Origin: Olivibacter sitiensis DSM 17696
GTDB lineage: Bacteria; Bacteroidota; Bacteroidia; Sphingobacteriales; Sphingobacteriaceae
DNA length: 36,795 nt
NCBI RefSeq assembly: GCF_000427965.1
Contig: NZ_ATZA01000029.1
Location: 1 to 36,795 of the forward strand
Direction: 5' to 3'
This document shows, piece by piece, positions 23,153 through 31,269 of the stretch. Every line of letters begins with the position of its first letter. Positions within the stretch are counted from its first letter, which is position 1. A model generated the notes under the pieces. That model was not told the DNA's origin and searched no databases. It saw only the letters and a list, made by a program, of their open reading frames with translations. The translations under genes and the position numbers were made by a program.

Positions 23153-23692
23153 CTAGTTTTGCCGTTCAAAGAAACTAAAAGAGGAATAACCGTACTTTCT
23201 TTGCTCCTTAAAATGTGGGTGGTGATCTACTTTTTTCATTGTAGGATGTTCCAATATGAAAATCCCGTTAGGGCTTAGCAGCTCCTTGTCAAAAATAAGT
23301 TGCGGCAATTGCGTTAGTTGGGGAAGGTCATAAGGGGGATCGGCGAAAATAAGATCATACTGTGCATGGCCTCGCTGCAAGAATTTGAATACGTCATCCT
23401 TGACTATCTGAATGTTTTTCAAATCGAATTTGCTTACAAGATTTTTCAAATGCGCACAGCACTTACCGCTTTTGTCTACAGCACAAATTGCTCCGGCTCC
23501 TCTAGAAGCAAGCTCCATCATGATATTGCCCGTGCCGCTAAAAAGGTCAAGCGCAGAACACCCTTCTATCTCCATGCGATTGTTTAGGATATTGAAGAGC
23601 GATTCCTTGGCCAGGTCCGTAGTGGGCCTCACAGGCAAACCTTTGGGGACATGCAGTACCAAGCCCCTGTATTTACCGCCTATTATACGCAT
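23153..23692 (-). CDS. rsmD: 16S rRNA (guanine966-N2)-methyltransferase RsmD
   Basis: RsmD methylates G966 of 16S rRNA on the assembled small subunit. The 179 residues show MRIIGGKYRGLVL, VRPTTDLAKESLFNIL, the SAM-binding ALDLFSGTGNIMMELASRGA, and the catalytic DPPY in DLIFADPPYDL. It overlaps the end of the upstream DUF3822 gene by 10 bases, so the two are translationally coupled. The grouping DUF3822-rsmD followed by coaD is, as I remember, common in this part of the Bacteroidota. Confidence 0.95.
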   Translation of the reverse strand: MRIIGGKYRGLVLHVPKGLPVRPTTDLAKESLFNILNNRMEIEGCSALDLFSGTGNIMMELASRGAGAICAVDKSGKCCAHLKNLVSKFDLKNIQIVKDDVFKFLQRGHAQYDLIFADPPYDLPQLTQLPQLIFDKELLSPNGIFILEHPTMKKVDHHPHFKEQRKYGYSSFSFFERQN

Positions 23693-24501
23693 AAGGTCAA
23701 GCCAAATAAACTGAAAAATCGATGCGGCTCTGGGAGTTGGCTCGGAAGCTCTTGGTCTATAAAAGCGTTGGGAGATGAAAACCGGACTTCTTTATTGTAT
23801 TTTTTGCAGCGGAGGTAGTACTCATCGCCAGAGGAAATGCTGCCAGAAAGTGAAAGTACGATGTCTTCGAGCTGGATGCCCAATTCTTGGGCGCAGCTTA
23901 GCAGGAAATAGTTGAACTCATCTACATCGTTGTTCGGAAACTGGGAGAAAAAGATCAATTGCCCATCTTGGATGTAGATAAACTCCGTGAATTTGCCTGC
24001 GAAATTGATGTAGAGCGAAGCTTGGTCATTGACCGACGATGCCAATACCGCATTCAGAAAGGCAGAAGCAGAAGCAACGATCTTTTCTTTGGGAAAGGCA
24101 TTGTGAACCTGATCTGAACGCTTGTTTTCAAGTCCAGAGATGACCACTATTTTCTCATGGGGAATGTGATCTACATGCAACAAATGCGTTGACTTATCAA
24201 GTCCGAGTATGGGGTAGAGGTCATCTAGATGTTCTAGGTCAAACAGGTCTTGAGGTACCAAGGTGCTCGGCTGTAGCTCCAAACTCACCTTCCTAGAGAC
24301 ATATTGGAGTGACAATATATGGTCCACCCGGGAGTCCCTATCCTCACCTTGCCATTGCAACATTAAGCGCAAATGTTGTTCTGGGCAAAAGATAGCCATA
24401 GAATAGGCGTCGCCAATCAATTGCAAGGCCAAATGGCAGTTTTCTGCGTGGCTTACGGAAAAGCCCTCGTCTATGTAAGGAATGTGTAAAGATTCGCTCA
24501 T
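23683..24501 (-). CDS. DUF3822 family protein
   Basis: This 272-residue protein matches DUF3822, a Bacteroidota family of unknown function. There is no signal peptide or membrane segment. Two similar halves can be seen: an N-terminal part with CHLALQLIGDAYSMAIFCP and a C-terminal part with ASLYINFAGKFTEFIYIQDG followed by IVLSLSGSI, a pattern that recalls the duplicated actin-like (ASKHA) fold of PilM-type proteins. That fold assignment is inferred. It overlaps rsmD by 10 bases, and a complete promoter (24509-24540) ends 7 bases before its ATG. It is divergent from the RecD-like helicase. Confidence 0.8.
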   Translation of the reverse strand: MSESLHIPYIDEGFSVSHAENCHLALQLIGDAYSMAIFCPEQHLRLMLQWQGEDRDSRVDHILSLQYVSRKVSLELQPSTLVPQDLFDLEHLDDLYPILGLDKSTHLLHVDHIPHEKIVVISGLENKRSDQVHNAFPKEKIVASASAFLNAVLASSVNDQASLYINFAGKFTEFIYIQDGQLIFFSQFPNNDVDEFNYFLLSCAQELGIQLEDIVLSLSGSISSGDEYYLRCKKYNKEVRFSSPNAFIDQELPSQLPEPHRFFSLFGLTLCV

Positions 24502-24508
24502 GATGAAG

Positions 24509-24540
24509 CAAAAGTACTTTATAGCATTGACATGAACAAA
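24509..24540 (-). promoter_or_regulatory. Full-consensus promoter of the DUF3822-rsmD operon, leaderless type
   Basis: On the minus strand TTTG (24540-24537) is followed after 20 bases by TACTTTTG (24516-24509), a perfect TTTG-N20-TAnnTTTG match. Only 7 bases separate it from the ATG at 24501, so transcription would start at or within a base or two of the start codon. Confidence 0.65.
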
Positions 24541-24633
24541 CTTCGCTAGGAGACAAATGGAGGACCAAGTTTTTTGTCAAACGAAACATCGAGCAGTCAT
24601 CGGCCGATAAAAGAAAAATAATTGGATGAAAAT

Positions 24634-26070
24634 ATGTTATTTTGGCACGTGGATATCGAAAAGCTATTCGAGCGAAAATTTCTCATGTCACCTACTGCGC
24701 AGCAGCGTGCAGTCTTTGGTGCACTGGCGAAGTTTTTGGAGCATATTGGCTATAGGCCTTGTTTTGTGTTGAAGGGCTATGCCGGTACGGGAAAGACGAC
24801 CATCATCAGTACCTTGGTTCAGGTGCTGCCTACTTTGCGAAAGCGTTCCGTATTGCTAGCACCTACGGGGAGGGCGGCAAAGGTAGTGAGTGCCTATTCG
24901 GGTATGGCAGCGCATACCATCCATAAGAAAATATACAAAAAAAAAATAGCTGGAACGCCCGATATGGCTTTTGTATTGGCCGATAACCTACATACAGATA
25001 CAGTCTTTGTTGTGGATGAAGCCTCCATGATTTCCAACGAAAGGCAGGGCTATCAAAACAGAAGCCTGTTGGAAGACCTTGTGGAATACGTGTTTTCTGG
25101 CAAGCGCTGTCAGCTCCTTTTTGTGGGCGATATGGCGCAGCTGCCTCCTGTAGGCCTTATGCAGAGTCCTGCCTTGGTACCATCCGCATTGGAAGCCGCT
25201 TTTGGCTTATCCGTCATGTGTTGTGAGCTGACAGATGTAGTACGGCAAGATAAAAGCTCGGGTATACTTTATAATGCTACTCGCATACGGGAGCAGATTC
25301 GTCTGGATGATAAACCGGTAGGAGTGAAGTTCCCCAAGCTTCGGGTAGATGGTTTTGCAGACGTTTATCGCATGACGGGCGAACGTCTGATTGAAGGGCT
25401 TCATTATGCTTATGGTAAATATGGAATGGAAAACACCTTAGTGATCTGTCGGTCCAATAAGCACGCCAACCTGTACAATCAGCATATTCGGCACCAGATA
25501 CTGTATCGGGAGGAAGAGCTGACGGGCGGGGACTCCATCATGGTGGTGCGCAACAATTATTATTGGGCAGCGGACGATGAACGAGCACAGAGCTTCATAG
25601 CAAATGGCGACATGGCTACGGTGCGTCGCGTAAGGAACGTGCATGAACAATACGGCTTTCGTTTTGCCGACGTGAGCTTATCGTTTATGGATAGGGAAGA
25701 AGAGGAGCCGATGAACTGCAGGGTACTCTTGGATACCTTACATACGGATAGCCCAAATTTACCTTATGCTTCCCAACAGGTGCTTTACGAGCAGGTGATG
25801 GCCGACTATGCGGATATTACGAGTAAGAAAGCAAGGCTAGAAGCTTTGAAGAAAGACCCTTACTACAATGCATTGCAGATTAAGTTTGCGATGGCCGTAA
25901 CTTGCCACAAGGCACAAGGAGGCCAGTGGGATGCCGTTTTTGTGGACCAAGGCTTTCTTACGGAAGAAATGCTCGACGTGGAATTTTTACGCTGGCTTTA
26001 TACAGCCTGTACACGTGCTACGAAAGAATTGTTTCTGGTCAATTTCAACGCCTTGTTTTATGAACAATAA
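24634..26070 (+). CDS. RecD-like superfamily 1 helicase / AAA ATPase
   Basis: This 478-residue protein has SF1B helicase motifs: Walker A GYAGTGKTTI, motif Ia LAPTGRAAKVV, Walker B VFVVDEASMI, motif III VGDMAQLPPVG, and the C-terminal ATCHKAQG-like VTCHKAQGGQWDAVFVD followed by LYTACTRATKELFLV. This is the RecD/TraA/Dda pattern, but it lacks the long N-terminal domain of RecD2, so it is a compact single-subunit helicase of unknown role in DNA repair or recombination. The start is the ATG at 24634; an in-frame TTG lies 12 bases upstream. It is divergent from DUF3822. Confidence 0.9.
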   Translation: MLFWHVDIEKLFERKFLMSPTAQQRAVFGALAKFLEHIGYRPCFVLKGYAGTGKTTIISTLVQVLPTLRKRSVLLAPTGRAAKVVSAYSGMAAHTIHKKIYKKKIAGTPDMAFVLADNLHTDTVFVVDEASMISNERQGYQNRSLLEDLVEYVFSGKRCQLLFVGDMAQLPPVGLMQSPALVPSALEAAFGLSVMCCELTDVVRQDKSSGILYNATRIREQIRLDDKPVGVKFPKLRVDGFADVYRMTGERLIEGLHYAYGKYGMENTLVICRSNKHANLYNQHIRHQILYREEELTGGDSIMVVRNNYYWAADDERAQSFIANGDMATVRRVRNVHEQYGFRFADVSLSFMDREEEEPMNCRVLLDTLHTDSPNLPYASQQVLYEQVMADYADITSKKARLEALKKDPYYNALQIKFAMAVTCHKAQGGQWDAVFVDQGFLTEEMLDVEFLRWLYTACTRATKELFLVNFNALFYEQ

Positions 26071-26127
26071 CGTCTCTGAATGCCCCATGCTTGCTCACGA
26101 CAGAAATCGCAATTGCAGTTTAGCGGT

Positions 26128-26958
26128 TCATTGTGGGGACGAAGCAAATAATTTTATGGTATAGTCCAAAAGTTCCGTTCCCCCGATTGCTCCATGTCCG
26201 GGAATGACCAATTTTATTTGTGGATACTGTTGTCTCAGTTTACCTACTGTCTCTGGCCAGGCCTGCACATTGGCATCCTCCAAATTGCCCTTGCCCGCTC
26301 CATCTTCTTTTATGAGGCAACCGCCAAACAATACCTTATCTTTGGGAAAATAACCGATGACATTGTCCTTCGTATGGCCTTCGCCCAAGAAACTGGCTAG
26401 CGTTTTCTGCGTTCCCACAGTTAATTCGAGCTGATCTTGAAATGTATGCTGAGGTAAGTCATAGCTATTATCCGCTTTTTTCTGCAATAAAGCTATCGTG
26501 CGTTCATGAGCATAGGAAGGGATGCCCCGCCGATGAAATACATTAAGCCCAGCTACGCAGTCGGCATGAAAATGTGTGGCTATTATCCCGTTGATGTGAA
26601 GCATATTGTCGTTGATGAGGAAATTCAACAATTCTTCCGTGCCTATTTCATCGGCAGGCGTGTCGAATATGAGACATTCTCCATCGCTTAGCACGACCAT
26701 GCCATTGCAGGGAACCTTACCAAAATCTTCCGTATTTAAATAAGAAGTATGCACATAAGTATTTGCCGCCACCTGTTTGATGATCAAATTTTCAGAGTGA
26801 TATAGGGTGGTAGAATCTGCATTTACGGCAATTCCCGAAGGTTCTTTATCGCCCATGGCACTACTTGTACTGCTCGAGCGTGAGCTACAAGCAAGCATCA
26901 GCAAGCAGCCGATCCAAGACAGTAGCATAGGTGGTAGGTGTTGTTTGTTCAATCCCAT
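26128..26958 (-). CDS. Subclass B1-type metallo-beta-lactamase, predicted lipoprotein
   Basis: All zinc ligands of a subclass B1 metallo-beta-lactamase are present: H129, H131 and D133 in THFHADCVAG, H195 in GEGHTKDN, C214 in FGGCLIKED, and H255 in IPGHGAIGG. K217 in the CLIK motif and the GNLEDA loop (224-229), which bind the beta-lactam carboxylate, are also there. C134 after the Asp resembles CfiA. It could hydrolyse beta-lactams including carbapenems; activity is inferred. Residues 1-24 are a lipoprotein signal with lipobox LMLAC (C24), so it is probably membrane-anchored. The start at 26958 is preferred: the longer frame from 27015 overlaps the upstream gene and puts 19 polar residues before the signal. 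It follows the peptidase gene by 25 bases. Confidence 0.88.
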   Translation of the reverse strand: MGLNKQHLPPMLLSWIGCLLMLACSSRSSSTSSAMGDKEPSGIAVNADSTTLYHSENLIIKQVAANTYVHTSYLNTEDFGKVPCNGMVVLSDGECLIFDTPADEIGTEELLNFLINDNMLHINGIIATHFHADCVAGLNVFHRRGIPSYAHERTIALLQKKADNSYDLPQHTFQDQLELTVGTQKTLASFLGEGHTKDNVIGYFPKDKVLFGGCLIKEDGAGKGNLEDANVQAWPETVGKLRQQYPQIKLVIPGHGAIGGTELLDYTIKLFASSPQ

Positions 26959-26983
26959 TTCCTCTCGGTTTAACACATCGCTG

Positions 26984-29344
26984 TTAGTCGATCTTATTCC
27001 TCTTATCCGAAGCACTTTTCAGCAGGTATTCATGTGGTGGCTCGGCCCCTTTCAAATGCCGCACAAAATAGTCCCAACGGCGGCGCATCATATAGGGCGA
27101 GAATTCGCCGAAGCCATGTGCACTATTGGGAAATACGATCAGGTCATAGTCTTTATTTGCCCTTTGCAGAGCTTCTATGACTAGGAATGTATTTACCGGG
27201 GGCACATTGTTGTCCATCAGGCCATGAGCGAGTAACAGCTTACCTTTTAGGTTCTTGGCATAGTTTTGATTGGCCTGTGCTTCGTAGTCGGAGTTTTCTA
27301 CCAGACCATTGTAACGTTCACCCCAGTCGTCTTCGTAATTTCTGTTATCGTGATTGCCCGACTCGGAGATGCCCACTTTGAAGAAATCAGGATAGCGAAA
27401 CATGGCGGCAGCCGTTGCAAAGCCGCCACCGGAATGGCCCCAGATGCCCACGCGATCTAGATCCATGAATGGGTAGCGCTGCGCCAGCTGGCGGATAGCC
27501 GTTATCTGATCGGGCAAGGTGTTCTCGGCCATATTGCCATAGCTCATGTCGTGGAAGCTTTTGGAGCGGTATGGATTGCTCGTTCCTTCAATAAGTACCA
27601 CCACGAAGCCCAGCTCTGCCAGCGCTTGGTGATCGCCTCTGGCAGAAGCAAAGGACCAATTGCCTATGCTGCCGCCCTGCGGTCCGGGGTAGATATAGTC
27701 AATGACGGGGTATTTCTTTCCGGGGTCAAGCCGAGTGGGCGTAAACATTAAGCCGTAAAGGTCGGTCTTGCCGTCATGTGCTTTCACGCTGACTGGCGTA
27801 GCGGGCTTCCAGCCAGTTGCGGCCAGGCGAGAAATGTCTGCTTGTTCCAAAGTATTCACTAACTTGCCATTTATACGGCGTAAGGTGATGACTGGAGGGA
27901 CATCCAATTTTGAGTAGCTGTCTATGAAATACTGTTCGGAAGGAGAGAGGCTAATGCTATGGTTGCCGGCTTCTGGAGTCAATACCTTGAAGTCCTTGCC
28001 GTCAAAACCAATTTGGCACAGTTGTGCATAGTATGGGTTTTCTTTTTGTAGCCCATTTGCCATGAAATAGATCGTACGCTTTTTTTCATCTATTTTGACC
28101 AAGCGGGATACAAGCCATTCCCCGGTAGTGATTTGATTTTTTAGTTGGCCTGTGGATGCATCGTACAGGTATAAGTGTCCCCAGTCATCGCGTTCGGAAA
28201 ACCATATAAACTCACCCGATCCGTGTAGATAGCGCCAGTTGCTGCCGCGCCAGCCCGACTCAAATTGGGTAGCTACAGTTTCTTCAAAAACTTCCCGTAC
28301 ATCGCCGGTAAGTGCATTGGCTATGCGTACCTTTTCTTGCTTGTGGTCCCGCGAGGTGGAAACAAATGCAAGGTAATCCCCATCGGGACTCCAGTTTACA
28401 TCGGCCAGCACACCGCCCGTGGCAATATCGTCACTGACGGTAGATCTGTGCGGATCTGGATCGACTTTCAGGGGGACGACTTTTTTGTTCTGGACATCAA
28501 TAATTACCCGATGGATCATGGCGACTTCCTTATCGCCAGCAAAAGGATATTTCCATGTTTTTAAGGTAGGCTTCCCAACGTTGGTGGGCACAAGATACAT
28601 ATCGCTCACCAGCCGTTGGTCTTGCTTGAAAGTGGCAATTTTTTTTGAGTCTGGCGACCACAAAAGGATGGGCCTGTCACTTGTCTTCCATCCCGCATTG
28701 TCGGTAGCATAACCGAAATCTTGAACTCCATCCGTCGTGAGCTGGCTTTCTTCTTTGCTTGCGATATCCTTTATCCACAGGTTATTGTTTTTGATGAAGA
28801 CGGCTTTCTTTCCGTCAGGTGAGCGCGATTCTGGCGTGGCACCTAAGCGGAAAGAACGAGCCTCGCCATTGGCATTCGCTTCCCTGTCCTGAATATTGCC
28901 CTCGCCTTCGGTACAGACATAGCTTTTCAGGTCGCACTTCCATTGTTTTCCCCCTACCTTAAAGAGGATGCTCTGGCCATCGGGAGAGAAGCTGAATGCA
29001 TGGAAAGGCAGCATGCTTGCTTGATACTGCTTGCCACTTGCAAGAGATAGGGCACTAGCAAGCCGCTGATGGTCAAAGGCTGCTTTGCGTGTCCCTTTTG
29101 CGGCATCTACCAAAACAAACTCACTTCCTTCCGCTGTCAGTACCCTATACCAAAAACGCTCGTTTGGAAGCCAATTAGGCGATACCGTCGCGCGATCGAC
29201 GTATTGCTCGGTATGGTATGCAAGAAACTTCTCGGCATGCTCGTAGTCCGAGGCGCTTATGTGCTTGGCCTGCTCCACCTGAGCAAATAGGGGGCTGCTA
29301 CAAGCTATCGACAGCGACAATAGGAAGGTTGTTGTTTTATTCAT
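26984..29344 (-). CDS. S9 family peptidase (dipeptidyl peptidase IV-like)
   Basis: This 786-residue secreted or periplasmic serine peptidase would remove dipeptides, usually after Pro, from peptide N-termini. Residues 1-21 are a signal peptide ending near PLFAQ. A beta-propeller (about 90-520, with repeats such as FSFSPDGQSILF and WSPDSKKIATF) precedes the alpha/beta hydrolase domain. The catalytic triad is S638 in WGHSGGGFA, D711 in HGLMDNNVPP and H743 in NSAHGFGE. These are the features of the DPP IV branch of family S9. It is the first gene of a probable pair with the metallo-beta-lactamase, 25 bases downstream. Such peptidases usually serve peptide nutrition in Bacteroidota. Confidence 0.93.
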   Translation of the reverse strand: MNKTTTFLLSLSIACSSPLFAQVEQAKHISASDYEHAEKFLAYHTEQYVDRATVSPNWLPNERFWYRVLTAEGSEFVLVDAAKGTRKAAFDHQRLASALSLASGKQYQASMLPFHAFSFSPDGQSILFKVGGKQWKCDLKSYVCTEGEGNIQDREANANGEARSFRLGATPESRSPDGKKAVFIKNNNLWIKDIASKEESQLTTDGVQDFGYATDNAGWKTSDRPILLWSPDSKKIATFKQDQRLVSDMYLVPTNVGKPTLKTWKYPFAGDKEVAMIHRVIIDVQNKKVVPLKVDPDPHRSTVSDDIATGGVLADVNWSPDGDYLAFVSTSRDHKQEKVRIANALTGDVREVFEETVATQFESGWRGSNWRYLHGSGEFIWFSERDDWGHLYLYDASTGQLKNQITTGEWLVSRLVKIDEKKRTIYFMANGLQKENPYYAQLCQIGFDGKDFKVLTPEAGNHSISLSPSEQYFIDSYSKLDVPPVITLRRINGKLVNTLEQADISRLAATGWKPATPVSVKAHDGKTDLYGLMFTPTRLDPGKKYPVIDYIYPGPQGGSIGNWSFASARGDHQALAELGFVVVLIEGTSNPYRSKSFHDMSYGNMAENTLPDQITAIRQLAQRYPFMDLDRVGIWGHSGGGFATAAAMFRYPDFFKVGISESGNHDNRNYEDDWGERYNGLVENSDYEAQANQNYAKNLKGKLLLAHGLMDNNVPPVNTFLVIEALQRANKDYDLIVFPNSAHGFGEFSPYMMRRRWDYFVRHLKGAEPPHEYLLKSASDKRNKID

Positions 29345-29463
29345 AAGATGGTGCTTATTACATTTTCACAGGCCAAATTAAGCAGAAAAAATGCTTTTTG
29401 AGGGCTGAAAAACGTAATATTTTTTTTATCCGCCTCGATGTGTTCGTTATTGCTTGCTCCACA

Positions 29464-31269
29464 TCAAACGGTTTCTGCGAAATACTCGCGCAAGGCAGCA
29501 ATTTGTGTTTTGTTTAGCACTTTTGCGAGTTCTTCCTCGCTTGCTTCCCTGATCTTCTTTACCGATTTGAATTTGCTCAGTAGTTTGTCTGCGCTCACTT
29601 TGCCAATTCCCTTAACCTGGTAAAGCTCTGTCTGAAAGGTCTTACGGCTGCGCTGGTTGCGGTGAAAGGTGATGCCGAAACGGTGTGCTTCATCGCGCAG
29701 GTGCTGAATGACCTTTAGCGTTTCCGATCGTTTGTCCAGGTACAAAGGATATTGATCTCCAGGATAAAAAAGCTCTTCTAGACGCTTGGCGATCCCAATG
29801 ACGGTCACTTTTGTGTCTATATGGAGTTTCTTGAGGCTCTTCATGGCGGAAGACAGCTGTCCTTTTCCTCCGTCGATGATGATGAGCTGGGGAAGAGGGG
29901 AGCCTTCGTCCAGCATCCTTTTGTATCGCCTGTAAACTGCTTCTTCCATGGTGGCAAAGTCATTGGGACCCTCTACGGTTTTCACGTTGAAATGGCGATA
30001 GTCTTTCTTGGATGGCTTGGCATCCTTGAATACCACAATGGCCGAAACAGGGTACTTGCCCTGGAAATTGGAATTGTCGAAACATTCAATATGCTTGGGC
30101 AGTACATTGAGCCTCAGGTCCTCTTTCATTTTGGTGAGGATGCGATCGGTTTTTAACTCCGGATTTAGTTTTTCGTATTGATCGAGTCGTTCTTTTTTGA
30201 AGAAGAGGACGTTCTTGTGCGAAAGGTCCAGCAGTTTTTTCTTATCACCCAGCTGAGGGATGGTTTGCTTGAACTCCTCGGTTTCGATAGCCAGTTTGAA
30301 AGGGACGATAATTTCCTTGGAACGGCTCTTATAGCGATGTCGAAACTCCAATATGGCTAGGGAGAGCAGCTCTTCGTCTGTCTCGTCGAGCTTCTTTTTC
30401 AGTTCGACGGTTTGCGTTTGTATTACCGTACCGTTCATCACTTTCAGGAAGTTAACGAAGGCATAATCCTTTTCGGATGCTATGCTGTAAACTTCCACAT
30501 CGTTGATGATATTACTCACGATGGTCGATTTGCTTTGGTAATTGGACAGCAGATCCAGTTTACGTTTCAGCTCATGGGCCTCTTCAAAATGGAGTTGTTC
30601 AATGGCTTGGTCCAAGTTTTCTTTCAGGCGTTTGAAGACGACGGCTGTCTTGCCGTTCAAAATATCCTTAATGCTATCTATGTTGGCGTTGTAGTCTTCT
30701 TCGCTTTGATAGTTTTCGCATGGGCCCGCACAGTTGCCTATCTGGTATTCCAGGCATATTTTGAACTTACCGCTGTTGACATTTTCCTTGGTGAGGGGCA
30801 GGTTGCAGGTCCGCAAGGGGAAAAGCTCCTTTATGACTTCCAGAATAGCGTGCATCATGCCCACCGAAGCATAGGGGCCAAAGTATTTGGAACCATCCCT
30901 GATGACTTTGCGTGTCCAGAAGATACGTGGAAAACGCTCGTGTTTGATGACAATCCAAGGGTATGTCTTGTCGTCCTTGAGCATCACGTTGTAACGCGGT
31001 TGATGCTTTTTGATGAGGCTGTTTTCCAACAGCCATGCATCTATCTCGGTATCGACAATAGTGAAGGAAATTTTGTTGATCTTCCTTACCAGCACCCTCG
31101 TTTTGGCATTGTAAAGGTGCTCATCCTTCACGAAATAGGAGCTGACGCGGTTTTTCAGGTCCTTTGCCTTGCCGATATAGATTAAAGTGCCTTGTTTATC
31201 GTAATACTGGTATACCCCAGGCTTGTGGGGGATTTTTTTCAGTGCTTCGCGATAATCAAATTTTTCCAT
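29464..31269 (-). CDS. uvrC: Excinuclease ABC subunit C (UvrC)
   Basis: UvrC makes both incisions around a lesion in nucleotide excision repair. The 601 residues contain the N-terminal GIY-YIG nuclease (PGVYQYY then LIYIGKAKDLKNRV), a Cys-rich segment (LPLTKEN, CLEYQIGNCAGPC), the UVR motif that binds UvrB (around EQLHFEEAHELKRKLDLL), the RNase H-like second nuclease (HIECFDNSNFQG to IIDGGKGQLSSA) and a C-terminal helix-hairpin-helix (LYQVKGIGKVSADKLL). Its ATG follows the PBP1A stop with no base between (TAAATG), so translation is probably coupled. It is the last gene of the sprE-PBP1A-uvrC operon. Confidence 0.96.
   Translation of the reverse strand: MEKFDYREALKKIPHKPGVYQYYDKQGTLIYIGKAKDLKNRVSSYFVKDEHLYNAKTRVLVRKINKISFTIVDTEIDAWLLENSLIKKHQPRYNVMLKDDKTYPWIVIKHERFPRIFWTRKVIRDGSKYFGPYASVGMMHAILEVIKELFPLRTCNLPLTKENVNSGKFKICLEYQIGNCAGPCENYQSEEDYNANIDSIKDILNGKTAVVFKRLKENLDQAIEQLHFEEAHELKRKLDLLSNYQSKSTIVSNIINDVEVYSIASEKDYAFVNFLKVMNGTVIQTQTVELKKKLDETDEELLSLAILEFRHRYKSRSKEIIVPFKLAIETEEFKQTIPQLGDKKKLLDLSHKNVLFFKKERLDQYEKLNPELKTDRILTKMKEDLRLNVLPKHIECFDNSNFQGKYPVSAIVVFKDAKPSKKDYRHFNVKTVEGPNDFATMEEAVYRRYKRMLDEGSPLPQLIIIDGGKGQLSSAMKSLKKLHIDTKVTVIGIAKRLEELFYPGDQYPLYLDKRSETLKVIQHLRDEAHRFGITFHRNQRSRKTFQTELYQVKGIGKVSADKLLSKFKSVKKIREASEEELAKVLNKTQIAALREYFAETV

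Noticed and set aside
26959-27015. An N-terminal extension of the metallo-beta-lactamase from 27015
   Set aside because: It overlaps the peptidase gene by 32 bases and would bury the lipoprotein signal behind 19 polar residues.
30412-31185. A 257-codon plus-strand frame inside uvrC
   Set aside because: Antisense to conserved UvrC domains; no motif.
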